Assembly (NCBI GenBank): GCA_002305965.1
Contig: DBRM01000066.1
Location: 1-64,000, forward strand
Direction of reading: 5' to 3'
DNA length: 64,000 bases
Source: Syntrophomonas sp. UBA1368
Lineage (GTDB): Bacteria; Bacillota; Syntrophomonadia; Syntrophomonadales; Syntrophomonadaceae
In this document: positions 1 through 8,676 of the stretch, one piece after another
Layout of the letters: every line of letters begins with the position of its first letter
Numbering within the stretch: position 1 is the first letter of the stretch
Notes under the pieces: model-generated
What the model saw: only the letters and a program-made list of their open reading frames with translations
Databases searched by the model: none
What the model was told of the DNA's origin: nothing
Program-made: the position numbers and the translations under genes

Positions 1-24
1 GTTCGATTCCTCTCGGGCGTACCA
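1..24 (+). tRNA. 3' end of a tRNA, probably tRNA-Arg (cut by window edge)
   Basis: The first bases read as a T-loop (GTTCGATTC), the 3' strand of the T-stem, a 3' acceptor strand CGGGCGT, discriminator A and an encoded CCA. The anticodon lies outside the window. The acceptor sequence resembles Firmicutes tRNA-Arg, whose 5' strand begins GCGCCCG, which would make the first pair a G-U wobble. The amino acid assignment is inference; that this is a tRNA end is clear. Confidence 0.75.
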
Positions 25-35
25 CTTAATAAATA

Positions 36-70
36 AGCACTTTCAGTTGACATGAAAGTGCTATTTTTTT
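36..70 (+). terminator. Rho-independent terminator of the tRNA transcript
   Basis: A 10-bp stem (AGCACTTTCA with TGAAAGTGCT) closes a 7-nt loop and is followed directly by A and seven T. It lies 11 nt after the tRNA CCA end. Confidence 0.85.
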
Positions 71-301
71 GGTTTTTGTGCCTGTGCAAAGCGCAAAAGC
101 ACGATTTATTCTACATAATCAACCAGAACCATCACTCGTTAGGTCTTTTATTGGTTATAGCTATTAGGGTTGTCTCCTAGTCGTCCGACTTTCCTTCGTG
201 TAGCAGTAACCGATTCCTCTCTTTCCATATGGTTCCTCGTTAACCAAATACAGGTCAGATTCATACTATATGTATATAGCATCAAAGAAAGGAGAATAGG
301 T

Positions 302-1291
302 ATGTCCAAACTTACACCCGCACAATTTGTGCAGAAATCACTCGATCTGCATTTGTTCTTCCTGCGTATTATGAAGGAGCACTCATTCTTTCTTGAAGCC
401 GCTTTTGTAGCAAAGAACGCTGATCTGATCCGGCGGGCTGACCGTTTTCGGGTCGTTTTCGAAGAGTTGCTGAGGGAAGCGGTGGATTTAGCCAACTGCA
501 ATGTAAGCAAATGTGTTCTGCAGTCAGGTGAAGTGGTCACTGACAACACCATAGAGGCCGAAGAAAAAACTGAGTTTCTGTCAGGCATTCCATTTGATAT
601 CTGCCTCACCAAAAGGGAGACCATGCTCAGACCTGGCCCGGGAGACCCTGCCCTGGAGGATCAGGTTGAAAGGTTCAACAATCGGGTCATCCGTGAAACC
701 AGAGCCCTTATAGATCTGAAAACTGATGTTTTGGAGGGCATGCTTGATTGTAGTCTTTTCACCTGGAACTTTCCCTTGCTGATAGAGCACATAAGGCGAG
801 AAGCGCTATTCTACGTTGACCATCTGCAAAGGCTGCAAAAACGTATCGTTCTTGATCCCACCGAAGAGATCATCGAGGAAAAGCGTTTCTGGGATCGTAT
901 AATGGCTGAACATTCACAGTTTATCGCCCATCTGCTGGATCCCACCGAACAAGAACTGATCATGACTGCCGACGAATTTGCCCGTCGGTTCTTCCGCTTG
1001 GAGAAGAGCGTAAAGCAAATTGAGAAAAAGGATGGCTGCATTCCTCCACAACTTATGAGAGATGAGATCCAGGCAGTAGAAGATATCCGGGATTTTAAAA
1101 GCACTGCAAATGAACTCATTCTGGCCTGCGAGATCAGGTCAATCATAATTCCTCTCCTGGCAGACCATGTATTACGTGAGGCCAACCACTTCCTGGCCCT
1201 GTTGACTGATTGCCGCAAACCAGCCCATGATCATCGCAGCTTAAGCCAAAGGTACTCTGTATGTAAACATAGGGAGTTTAACTGTTGGTAA
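302..1291 (+). CDS. DUF2935 family protein (duplicated helical domain)
   Basis: This 329-residue protein is almost entirely helical. It carries two related segments, each with an EH.xF motif: EHSFFLEAAF at residues 26-35 and EHSQFIAHLL at 203-212. That pattern is typical of DUF2935 proteins, which are common in spore-forming Clostridia and have no settled function; the paired E/H helices suggest a metal-binding four-helix bundle, by inference. A longer frame opens at 170, but the ATG at 302 follows AAAGGAGAATAGGT and matches the family start, so the upstream part is rejected. A CATACTA box at about 273-279 could be a -10 element of sporulation type; this is weak. The gene stands alone on the plus strand. 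Confidence 0.8.
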   Translation: MSKLTPAQFVQKSLDLHLFFLRIMKEHSFFLEAAFVAKNADLIRRADRFRVVFEELLREAVDLANCNVSKCVLQSGEVVTDNTIEAEEKTEFLSGIPFDICLTKRETMLRPGPGDPALEDQVERFNNRVIRETRALIDLKTDVLEGMLDCSLFTWNFPLLIEHIRREALFYVDHLQRLQKRIVLDPTEEIIEEKRFWDRIMAEHSQFIAHLLDPTEQELIMTADEFARRFFRLEKSVKQIEKKDGCIPPQLMRDEIQAVEDIRDFKSTANELILACEIRSIIIPLLADHVLREANHFLALLTDCRKPAHDHRSLSQRYSVCKHREFNCW

Positions 1292-1304
1292 TCTATTAAA
1301 GACA

Positions 1305-1328
1305 AGCCGGCCGCAAGGCCGGCTTTTT
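1305..1328 (+). terminator. Terminator after the DUF2935 gene
   Basis: An 8-bp GC-rich stem (AGCCGGCC / GGCCGGCT) with a GCAA loop is followed by TTTT. It lies 13 nt after the stop. The gene on the other strand (proC) converges on it, so it may serve both directions, although the T-run on the minus side is poor. Confidence 0.8.
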
Positions 1329-1358
1329 GAACTTTTTTGAACAAAAGCTGGAAAAAGT

Positions 1359-2189
1359 TTATTTGCCTAATGCAGAAGTAGCCCGACATGCCTGGACAAC
1401 GGCCTGGATCGCGGCGCTGCGGAAGCCGTTCTTTTCCAGCTCCCCTACCCCTACTATGGTTGAGCCACCCGGTGAACACACCGCATCTTTCAGTTCGCCT
1501 GGGTGTCCACCGTTTTCCAGCACCATAGCTGCGGCGCCTTTTACTGCCTGGGCGGCAAATATATATCCCTGTTCCCGTGTTAATCCCACGGTCACTGCGC
1601 CATCTGCCAGTGCTTCAATAAACATATATGTAAAGGCGGGAGTACATCCCCCCATCACCATAGCCGCATCAGCCAGTTTTTCATCCGGAATCTGCACCAC
1701 TTTACCGCAGGTTCTGATACATTCCCTGAGTCCGTTAACTTCATCCTGTGCGACATCGCTGCCGGCAATGATGATCATCAGTCCCTCGCCGATCATTGCC
1801 GGAGTATTAGGAAGAATGCGTATGATCGGCAAGTCGTTTCCCGCTTCGCCCAGAATATCCTTGATTTTTTCCATGGTTAAGCCGGCGGCAATGGAAATCA
1901 GAATTCGCTGCTTGCCATTTTCTTTACAGTCTTGAAGAACAGGAGTAATTTCTTTCAGGACGGCAGGCATCACTTGAGGCTTAACTCCAAGAACGATATA
2001 ATGAGCAGCTTTGACCGCTGCGGCATTATCATCCACCTGTACACAGCCAAGATCAGCAGCCATATCGGCTGCCTTTTTATGGTCTATATCGGTAATTACT
2101 ACTTCTTTTGCCGGAATCGCCCGGCAAACGGAATGAATAATGGCACCGCCCATATTGCCGGTCCCAATAAAGGCAATTTTCTTATCCAT
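1359..2189 (-). CDS. proC: Pyrroline-5-carboxylate reductase
   Basis: This is the last step of proline synthesis: NAD(P)H-dependent reduction of 1-pyrroline-5-carboxylate in the cytoplasm. The 276 residues match the usual length. An N-terminal Rossmann motif GTGNMGG lies at residues 9-15, and the C-terminal half holds the dimerisation signature around SPGGSTIVGV. The ATG follows GAAAGGATCAGG. No other proline genes are adjacent, so it appears to be a single-gene unit, converging with the DUF2935 gene. Confidence 0.95.
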   Translation of the reverse strand: MDKKIAFIGTGNMGGAIIHSVCRAIPAKEVVITDIDHKKAADMAADLGCVQVDDNAAAVKAAHYIVLGVKPQVMPAVLKEITPVLQDCKENGKQRILISIAAGLTMEKIKDILGEAGNDLPIIRILPNTPAMIGEGLMIIIAGSDVAQDEVNGLRECIRTCGKVVQIPDEKLADAAMVMGGCTPAFTYMFIEALADGAVTVGLTREQGYIFAAQAVKGAAAMVLENGGHPGELKDAVCSPGGSTIVGVGELEKNGFRSAAIQAVVQACRATSALGK

Positions 2190-2293
2190 TTATCCTGATC
2201 CTTTCTTTCCTGATTTTTTCTTCTTTTTTATTTTACTCGATCTTGATCTTTTTGCCTATTTGCCCCTTACTTGTCAGCAGACCTCTATCCAAT

Positions 2294-2674
2294 TTACAAA
2301 ATGTTTTTTAGATTGATTTTTTCTTTCGCAGGCAGATGTTCGATCATTAATTTCATCTCCGCAAATTGGCTTAAGGCCAACGTACTGTTTTCCTCTGCCA
2401 CAAACTCTTTGGCTTTTGCCAGGGAAAATTCAATATTATCCATTTCCTGATGGTCAAGAACCACCGGCCACCAACCGGCATTATGCTGCCATTTGGATTC
2501 CAGATCTCTGGTGTTTTGTTTGGCACTTTCCCAGTCCCCGCTTTTTATATCTTTACATATCAGGTTGATTTGATCACTGAGTTGATCGCTGGCTTCCTGT
2601 AATGAATCATTGACCCAAATACCGGCACCTACAATAATGGCGGCCGCAATCACAATAGAAATGAATATTCTCAT
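2294..2674 (-). CDS. DUF4363 family membrane-anchored protein
   Basis: This 126-residue protein has one N-terminal hydrophobic segment (about residues 3-18) followed by a helical extracytoplasmic domain rich in D/E/K, with a WWPVVLDHQE-like stretch near the middle. That is the pattern of DUF4363. These small proteins commonly sit next to a DUF421 membrane protein, as here: the gene starts 16 nt after the DUF421 gene and has its own GGAG ribosome binding site. Function is unknown; the pairing suggests both act at the envelope of the same cell or spore compartment. Confidence 0.75.
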   Translation of the reverse strand: MRIFISIVIAAAIIVGAGIWVNDSLQEASDQLSDQINLICKDIKSGDWESAKQNTRDLESKWQHNAGWWPVVLDHQEMDNIEFSLAKAKEFVAEENSTLALSQFAEMKLMIEHLPAKEKINLKNIL

Positions 2675-2689
2675 AGCAGCTCCTTTAGT

Positions 2690-3358
2690 TTAGCGCTTAT
2701 TCTGAATAAATAACTGTCCCTTGGTATTTAAATGCGCATAAAATACCTTTTTACAGGTGGTTCCTTTTAGATTCAGTTGTTGTTCCAGCCAGGCAATATC
2801 CTGATTGATCTTGTGCAAATTTTTATGATTCACTTTTCCATCCGTAATCAGGGTGACCGGCAGGCTTTCCTGACCGGGATCGATCCCTAAATCACCAGGC
2901 TGTACCGGTCTTTTATCTGATTTTAAAAATACGCTTAAATTACCGCTGGTTTCCAGGATGGCAAATTCTACATCGGCAATATCACTTACATTCTTCTGCC
3001 GCAATTGTTCCAGCAGATCATTGATGTTATAGCGCAGTTTTCGCATTTCATCTTCCATTAGTACAGCGTTTTCGATCAAAACACTTGGTTTCCCGCAAAT
3101 GATCGCCCGGGCACTCTCGCTTTTTAAGGCTAAAAAAGACAGGGTCACATGGGCAGCAAATAGTATGAAGATGGGAATCAGACCGTTTATTATAGGGATG
3201 CTGGTATTTTGCATCGGAATTGCTGCTAATTCAGAAATCATAATGATGATCACCAGTTCATAAGGCTGCAGCTGGCCTATTTCGCGTTTCCCCATCAGTC
3301 GAAGAAAAACAACTGTAGCCGCAAACAGTATCACTGTACGAATAATGATGAGATTCAT
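2690..3358 (-). CDS. DUF421 (YetF/YcaP-type) membrane protein
   Basis: The 222 residues begin with three membrane segments (about 3-22, 37-54 and 57-77). A soluble domain with the family's conserved MGKREIGQLQPYE near residue 22 and an LEQLRQKNVSDIADVEFA stretch follows. Family members (B. subtilis YetF, YdfS and others) contribute to spore or envelope integrity, but the biochemical role is not settled. A TTG at 3373 would add five residues; I chose the ATG at 3358 because GAAGGTG lies 6 nt before it. It is likely cotranscribed with the downstream DUF4363 gene. Confidence 0.85.
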   Translation of the reverse strand: MNLIIIRTVILFAATVVFLRLMGKREIGQLQPYELVIIIMISELAAIPMQNTSIPIINGLIPIFILFAAHVTLSFLALKSESARAIICGKPSVLIENAVLMEDEMRKLRYNINDLLEQLRQKNVSDIADVEFAILETSGNLSVFLKSDKRPVQPGDLGIDPGQESLPVTLITDGKVNHKNLHKINQDIAWLEQQLNLKGTTCKKVFYAHLNTKGQLFIQNKR

Positions 3359-3491
3359 GGCACACACCTTCAATATAATTTGTTGCTTTCGGTTTAGTTA
3401 TTACCTGGTCGGCCATTTTCAATACAGCAATTTATAAACTGAGCCTTGGGCAATGTCAGAATTGATCAGAAAGGTTTCGTGCCGGACAAAT

Positions 3492-3743
3492 TTATTTGGT
3501 GCCGGATGATTGGGGGGAAACATCATTAAGGTAGCGGGTAAGGATATATTCAAAGTTATCTATTATGTGAGGCAGCAGGCATTTACTGCAGTCTTTCAGT
3601 CCGTTTTTGAGGATGGTGAAGTCACCGCCGCAGTCTGTTAACGAATAGAGGGGGCAATAACAAAAGCAGCAATTGATTTCCAGCAAATCATGGCAGGGAT
3701 AATAGGGGCAGTCATAGCGGCAGAAATATTGAAGAATATCCAC
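3492..3743 (-). CDS. Cysteine-rich small metal-binding domain protein
   Basis: The 83 residues contain 11 cysteines in the order CRYDCPYYPCH, CCFCYCPLY, DCGGDF and GLKDCSKCLLPH. This is the arrangement of the short Cys-rich (zf-like) domain, often found near corrinoid or metal genes; it probably binds iron or zinc. The start is GTG; its ribosome binding site GAGGTG overlaps the TGA stop of the hydrolase gene upstream, so translation is probably coupled. No cobalamin gene is visible nearby, so the partner is unknown. Confidence 0.75.
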   Translation of the reverse strand: MDILQYFCRYDCPYYPCHDLLEINCCFCYCPLYSLTDCGGDFTILKNGLKDCSKCLLPHIIDNFEYILTRYLNDVSPQSSGTK

Positions 3744-3746
3744 AGT

Positions 3747-4502
3747 TCACCTCAATTGAAACGTATCTTCCAGCCACTTAAGCGTGATTCTTACTCTTAA
3801 TTCAGTAAATTCCGTAAACCGGTGATCAGCCTGGTCAACCAGTGCCAGTGATGACTGGGATAGGGTTTGGTGCATGTTTACCGCGTCGCTGAAGGCCACC
3901 ACTTCATCCGCTTTGCCATGGCAAATCAGGACTGGTTTGTTACCCAGGGCTGAAAGATTCTGTTTAAGGTCAATTTTTTGAAATTCCAGTACCAGATCAG
4001 GCTGCAATGTAAATGGCCTGTCCCCATTCATCATGTTTACGGCTTTACCTGCCTCCAGTTGATCATACAGGTCACCCAATACTTTCCTGAAAGTATTCTT
4101 TAGATCAATGGGTACTGACCAGAAAATATAGCCTTTTATGGATTCCCTTTGCTGCGGCATGGCGATGATCGTGCTCCCGCCAAAGCTTCGCCCCAATAGG
4201 ATCAAAGACAGCCCGAATTCCTGTTCGGCATATTGTATTACCCACTGCAAATCATCCGTCTGACTGCTTAAGGTAACCGAGGAGAAGTCACCGCTGCTTT
4301 CCCCGGATCCTGAAAAATCGAATGCCAGTACCCCTGCTCCCCTTGCATTCAAGGCGGCGGCAAAAGGAAATATTTTGCCCCGGTTTTCTTTGGCACCGGT
4401 AAAACCATGGCAAATAATAAGTAAATAACGTGCATTTGAGGGAATACTCAGCCATGCAGCTAACTTTCCGCCATCATTTTTTGTAATGGTAATCTTTTTC
4501 AT
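3747..4502 (-). CDS. Alpha/beta hydrolase (serine esterase/peptidase S33-like)
   Basis: This 251-residue cytoplasmic hydrolase carries HGFTGAKENRG (oxyanion region) near residue 32, the nucleophile elbow GRSFGG near residue 104, an acid in HGKADEVV near residue 197 and the catalytic His in DHRF near residue 228. The overall pattern is that of acyl-protein thioesterase/S33-like hydrolases. The substrate cannot be told from sequence. It is followed by the coupled Cys-rich gene and preceded at 15 nt by a zinc-ribbon peptide gene. Confidence 0.85.
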   Translation of the reverse strand: MKKITITKNDGGKLAAWLSIPSNARYLLIICHGFTGAKENRGKIFPFAAALNARGAGVLAFDFSGSGESSGDFSSVTLSSQTDDLQWVIQYAEQEFGLSLILLGRSFGGSTIIAMPQQRESIKGYIFWSVPIDLKNTFRKVLGDLYDQLEAGKAVNMMNGDRPFTLQPDLVLEFQKIDLKQNLSALGNKPVLICHGKADEVVAFSDAVNMHQTLSQSSLALVDQADHRFTEFTELRVRITLKWLEDTFQLR

Positions 4503-4517
4503 AGGGTACCTGTAAAC

Positions 4518-4700
4518 TTACATAGGTTTCTTTTGCTTATTGGCTTCGTCCGACTCATATCGAACCTTATTACTGCAATAGTCACATATGAATCCCGGTA
4601 GTTTTTCTTTTTTCTCCACTAACTTCTTATAATCCTTATGCTCTTCATCGACCTCATAAACTTTGGCGCAAAGCATGCATCTGGCAGCAATATGTTCCAT
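4518..4700 (-). CDS. Small zinc-ribbon protein (DUF2197-like)
   Basis: The 60 residues contain two CxxC knuckles, CMLCAK at about 8-13 and CDYCSN at about 39-44, separated by a charged helix; this suggests a zinc ribbon. It resembles DUF2197 in size and spacing, which is a tentative family call. The start is well supported by GGGGAGGGG before the ATG. It lies between a lipoprotein gene and the hydrolase gene in the same direction. Confidence 0.65.
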   Translation of the reverse strand: MEHIAARCMLCAKVYEVDEEHKDYKKLVEKKEKLPGFICDYCSNKVRYESDEANKQKKPM

Positions 4701-4726
4701 TTAAATCCCCTCCCCTGTGTATTTCG

Positions 4727-5044
4727 TTAATCTGTTTTGGCTTCATTTATTATTTTCATGTAAAGGACCCGCTGATAATTGAAAGAACCGACTATATTGC
4801 CATTTTTGTCGTACAGATAATTCAGTGAAGAGCCGCCTACATAAACGGTACCGTCTTTTTCTATGCCTAAGTTTTTCACATAACCGGTAAGCTGCTCATC
4901 GTCGGTAAAAAAGATCTCAACTTTTATTAATTGGTCTTTCTCGTCCCGATCCTGACCCCAGTAATCTCTAGGATCAAAATCACATCCTCCGATGCAAAGA
5001 GCTATAAGTAAAATGAATAGCAGGAGTACCCCTTTTTTCTTCAC
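4727..5044 (-). CDS. Small putative lipoprotein, translationally coupled to lonB
   Basis: The 105 residues begin MKKKG, then a hydrophobic stretch ending in a lipobox-like IGGC at residues 18-21, consistent with a lipid-anchored secreted protein. The mature part has a repeated-looking beta pattern (GTVYVGGSSLNYLYDKNGN) but I recognise no family. The start is GTG, overlapping the lonB stop as GTGA, with GGAGG 9-10 nt upstream inside lonB. The coupling suggests shared regulation; a functional link is inference. Confidence 0.7.
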   Translation of the reverse strand: MKKKGVLLLFILLIALCIGGCDFDPRDYWGQDRDEKDQLIKVEIFFTDDEQLTGYVKNLGIEKDGTVYVGGSSLNYLYDKNGNIVGSFNYQRVLYMKIINEAKTD

Positions 5045-7491
5045 TGTACTTTTCTCCTCCTTTTTGGCTGGTAAGCTTTGGCGCCTGGCGTTCTGCGTCT
5101 CATGCCATTACTCCCGGTTTGTCTCTGCTCATTCCATTGATGCAGTTTCTGATCTACCAAACCATGGATACTGTCAGCCGGGTATCTGCCGAATTCATCT
5201 TTTATACCGGCTTCCTTGCCAGTCAGTATTTCCAGGCCCTGGTCAATATGGCTTATCGCCCAGAGATTGAATTGCTTCTGTCCGATGGCTTGCACGACTT
5301 CTTCATCCAGCATCAATTGGGAGACATTTTGTATAGGTATGATCACTCCCTGCCTGCCGTTTAAGCCTAAAGACTGGCAGGTTTTGAAAAAGCCTTCAAT
5401 TTTTTGATTGATACCCCCCACCGGTTGAATTTCTCCATTTTGATTGACTGATCCGGTAACAGCGATCCCCTGGTAGATCGGCACTTCAGCCAAACTGGAC
5501 AATAACGCATATAACTCGGCGCTGGAAGCACTGTCGCCATCGATCCCTGAATAACTCTGCTCAAAAGTTAGACTGGCCGATATGCTTAAAGGTTTATCCT
5601 GCGCATATTGGGCACCCATATACCCGCTTAATGTTAGAATGCCCTTGCTATGGATGGTGCCGCTCAGTCTTATTTCCCGTTCAATATTTACCAGCCCTTT
5701 TTCTCCCATGAAAGTTTTGGCAGTGATCCTGACCGGACGCCCGAAGTTGTAATCCCCCATGGCAAACACTGCCAGACCGTTTATTTGCCCGATTTTTGAT
5801 GAATCAACATCGATGAGCAAATGATTGCGGACAATATATTCATGTACCCGGTCTTCGCTCATGGAAGAACGATACTTCTTTTCGCTTATGGCTTTTTGTA
5901 CATGTTTGGCACGGATAATTGAACTATTGGCACTTTTGGCCCAGGCATCCGCTTCATAAATGATTTCCACCAATTTATTAAAGGAAGCTGATAATTTGCT
6001 CTGATCATCTGCCATTCTGCTGCTATAATCCACCACTGCCGCCACTGCCTCAGCATCAAAATGTCTTAAATTCTTTTCGTTGCATACCGAACCGATAAAC
6101 TGCGCATATTCATAAACATGTTTGCGGCTGCGGGGCATTTCATCATCAAAATCAGCTCTTATTTTAAACAGTTTCTGGAATTCCTCATCCTGGGAATAGA
6201 TCAGATGGTAGTATATGGATTCCCCGATCAGGATCACTTTGATTTTGGCAGGAATAGGCTGGGGCTGCAGGCTTTCAGTATTGGTGATGCCCATCATCCT
6301 TCCCACACTTTCGATGGTTATCTCTTCATTTTTCAAAACCCTTTTTAAACCGTCCCACACATAGAAGTTTTTGATCAAATCCCATACATGCAGGATAAGA
6401 TAACCGCCGTTGGCTCTGTGCAAAGCTCCTGCCTTGATTTTGGAATAATCAGTAGCCAATATGCCAAATTCATTTTCATATAAGATCTGCCCGAACAGAT
6501 TGGCAAAATTGGGGTTCGGTTCATAAATAACCGGAGCATGCTGCAAATGTGAATTATCAATGAAAAGATTGACCTGGTATTTTTTCAGAGGGTCTCTTCT
6601 ATCCAGGCGAAAGAGGGCGCTCACCCCTTTTTCTTCGGGCCTGGCAAAGGCATCTATATTTTCCAGCAGATCCTGCTGCATCTCATCCAGATATTCCCCT
6701 ACCTCACCGACCCCATTAAACTGGGTTGCCAGTTCATCAAAATAGGGTGTGGCCACCTGCTGCACAGTCAGCCTTTCCAGTTGGGCAAGTTTTTCTTTGA
6801 CGATTTTTTCGCCTTCGCGGTAGTTACGAAGAGCGACTGCCATTTTTTCCTGCACGGTGGTGCTGTTGGCCATCAACTGTTGTCTTTCTTCATCAGTCAA
6901 ATTCAAATAATCTTCCTGACTCATAGGTTCCCCGTCTTTTAACGGTACACTGGATATGCCGCTTTGGTTGCGGGAAATCGTAAACCCGTAGGTGCGTGCC
7001 TCTTCTTCCAACTGCAGATAGCGGTTATTGGTTTCTTCCATAAACTCATTTAAGATCAGATTTTTTTGCTGCTCGTATTCCTGACTTTCCAAAGTTTTGG
7101 TGATTTGTTGAACAATATTTTCAATACTGGCGGCGACCGCTTTTTTAAAGTTAAGGCCCTGACCGGCAGGCAGAGAAATTGCCTTCGGGGCATCCGGATT
7201 TTTAAAATTATATACATAACACCAATCTGGAGGTATGGCTTCTTTTTCCGCCTTTTTCATAACCATATCGGAGGCTAAAGTAGTCTTGCCCGTACCAAAG
7301 GCACCCGCCAGATAGATGTTGTAACCCTGGATATCTATATCGAGGGCAAACTGCAGTGAACGTACTGCCCGATCTTGTCCGATAATGCCTTTTAGCGGTT
7401 CAACTTCTGCCGTAGTGTTGAATTTAAAAACCGCTGGGTTGGTTTTTTTGCTCAAATCTTTGATCTTTACCCGGTGTTTATTTATATTCAA
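5041..7491 (-). CDS. LonB-type ATP-dependent protease (AAA_32 + Lon protease domain)
   Basis: The 816-residue protein has an N-terminal region, an AAA module with Walker A GAFGTGKT at 63-70 and a long helical insertion. The C-terminal Lon protease domain has the catalytic Ser in DGDSAS (about residue 654) and Lys in GGINQK (about 697). The 43-residue Ser-Lys gap equals that of E. coli Lon. It lacks the Lon N-terminal LAN domain, as in LonB/YcbZ-type proteases. The C-terminus ends in a basic tail (KRRRKVQ). The longest frame opens at 7518, but GGGGAGG lies 7 nt before the TTG at 7491, which I take as the start. Clients are unknown. Confidence 0.9.
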   Translation of the reverse strand: MNINKHRVKIKDLSKKTNPAVFKFNTTAEVEPLKGIIGQDRAVRSLQFALDIDIQGYNIYLAGAFGTGKTTLASDMVMKKAEKEAIPPDWCYVYNFKNPDAPKAISLPAGQGLNFKKAVAASIENIVQQITKTLESQEYEQQKNLILNEFMEETNNRYLQLEEEARTYGFTISRNQSGISSVPLKDGEPMSQEDYLNLTDEERQQLMANSTTVQEKMAVALRNYREGEKIVKEKLAQLERLTVQQVATPYFDELATQFNGVGEVGEYLDEMQQDLLENIDAFARPEEKGVSALFRLDRRDPLKKYQVNLFIDNSHLQHAPVIYEPNPNFANLFGQILYENEFGILATDYSKIKAGALHRANGGYLILHVWDLIKNFYVWDGLKRVLKNEEITIESVGRMMGITNTESLQPQPIPAKIKVILIGESIYYHLIYSQDEEFQKLFKIRADFDDEMPRSRKHVYEYAQFIGSVCNEKNLRHFDAEAVAAVVDYSSRMADDQSKLSASFNKLVEIIYEADAWAKSANSSIIRAKHVQKAISEKKYRSSMSEDRVHEYIVRNHLLIDVDSSKIGQINGLAVFAMGDYNFGRPVRITAKTFMGEKGLVNIEREIRLSGTIHSKGILTLSGYMGAQYAQDKPLSISASLTFEQSYSGIDGDSASSAELYALLSSLAEVPIYQGIAVTGSVNQNGEIQPVGGINQKIEGFFKTCQSLGLNGRQGVIIPIQNVSQLMLDEEVVQAIGQKQFNLWAISHIDQGLEILTGKEAGIKDEFGRYPADSIHGLVDQKLHQWNEQRQTGSNGMRRRTPGAKAYQPKRRRKVQ

Positions 7492-7612
7492 GGCATATCC
7501 TCCCCATTTCATCAACAAAATGCTTATACTTAATTGTATGTTTTATAAAAAGCAGATGCCATTAGTGATAATTATTATTAATTAGCCTTTTCTGTGTAAT
7601 TTTCCTGCTATG

Positions 7613-7936
7613 CTATACCAGATTATACAACAATGCCATGGATAAGATACCAACGATCAGCGTTATAAACAAACTGCGGGTCTTTATGGCTGAAAACAGG
7701 GTAGGAATAAAGGCCCAGATAAATAAATTGCCGGCGCTTATATCGATTCTGCCCTGGGGGGCCAGAACACTTAAGGCAGTCAGTGCCCCTAATACTGCCG
7801 GGGCTACATAGGAAAGCCAGCGAATCATCAAGGGCGGAAAGGTTAACCGTGATAATAATGCGATCGGCAGGATCCTGGGCAGAAGACTGACCAGGGATAC
7901 ACCGAAAATCATAATAAATATGCTAGTCGTACTCAT
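7613..7936 (-). CDS. azlD: Branched-chain amino acid exporter subunit AzlD
   Basis: This 107-residue protein is almost wholly hydrophobic, with about four membrane spans, and has the AzlD pattern including LPRILPIALL near residue 20 and APAVLGALTAL near 46. AzlD partners AzlC to export branched-chain amino acids or their analogues. The gene overlaps the end of azlC by 14 nt and has GGAG 9 nt before its ATG, so the pair is cotranslated. Confidence 0.9.
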   Translation of the reverse strand: MSTTSIFIMIFGVSLVSLLPRILPIALLSRLTFPPLMIRWLSYVAPAVLGALTALSVLAPQGRIDISAGNLFIWAFIPTLFSAIKTRSLFITLIVGILSMALLYNLV

Positions 7937-8612
7937 GTATCATAACTCCTATCGTTGCTCCCACTAACGTGGCAATTATAATATTGGACATATTGGCCAT
8001 TGATTCCGGAAAGAAATAGCCCATCAGCAGGCAAGCCAAAGCCCCGCATATGGCTGCGATGATATCGCTTTTTTTGCTGATCATGAGCACCATCAGACAA
8101 GTATACATGGCCGGCAAAGCAAAACCAAATCCATATTGATCAGTGTTGGTGATCAACATGCCCAGAGCCGCTCCAATAAAAGTACTGGTAATCCAGGCAA
8201 GGTGTGAAGTCAGATTCAAGCCTGCCATATAGGCAATGGTGGCAGGTTTGGTCTGGTAGCGGTTGATTGCCACTGCGTAAGTCTCATCTGTTAGTCCATA
8301 GGATAAAAGAGAAGCAGGGACCGCCGGCAAATCTTTAAAATGCGGGACCATGGAAGTGGCAAATAAAAAGTAACGCAGGTTGACCAATATATTTGCCAGG
8401 ATCGCCGTTACAACCGCTCCGCCCGCTTGCATGACGCCAATCGCTATATATTGTCCGGCTCCGGTAAAGCAAAGGATCGACATCAGTCCAGCCTGGAAAA
8501 TACTCAAACCAACCTGAACTGCCAGAACCCCGAAAGCAAATCCAAGGGGGAAATATCCTAAAACGATGGGTATGGAATCACGCATTCCCTGTAGAAGTTC
8601 TTGTTTTTTCAT
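7923..8612 (-). CDS. azlC: Branched-chain amino acid exporter subunit AzlC
   Basis: The 229-residue inner-membrane protein has the AzlC signature GYFPLGFAFGVLA near residue 19 and about seven hydrophobic segments. With AzlD it forms a two-part exporter, known from azaleucine resistance in B. subtilis. An in-frame TTG at 8630 is possible; the ATG at 8612 is preferred, with AAAGGGG 5 nt upstream. A -10 hexamer TATAAT sits 31 nt before this ATG. No Lrp-type regulator is adjacent. Confidence 0.9.
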   Translation of the reverse strand: MKKQELLQGMRDSIPIVLGYFPLGFAFGVLAVQVGLSIFQAGLMSILCFTGAGQYIAIGVMQAGGAVVTAILANILVNLRYFLFATSMVPHFKDLPAVPASLLSYGLTDETYAVAINRYQTKPATIAYMAGLNLTSHLAWITSTFIGAALGMLITNTDQYGFGFALPAMYTCLMVLMISKKSDIIAAICGALACLLMGYFFPESMANMSNIIIATLVGATIGVMIHEYD

Positions 8613-8642
8613 GTCTGCCCCTTTACGCAAATATTAATCACT

Positions 8643-8672
8643 ATTATAGCGCTTTTAAGGAGCTTTCAGGAA
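8643..8672 (-). promoter_or_regulatory. Candidate promoter of azlCD
   Basis: On the minus strand a perfect -10 TATAAT (8643-8648) lies 18 nt from a weak -35 TTCCTG (8667-8672), in the short gap between the penicillin-binding protein stop and azlC. Predicted transcription would start about 24 nt before the azlC ATG. Confidence 0.45.
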
Positions 8673-8676
8673 TTAA

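Noticed and set aside
71..301. Possible RNA or riboswitch upstream of the DUF2935 gene
   Set aside because: Only weak inverted repeats (GTGC...GCAC near 76-102) without a recognisable conserved core.
1327..1935. 202-residue plus-strand frame
   Set aside because: Antisense shadow of proC.
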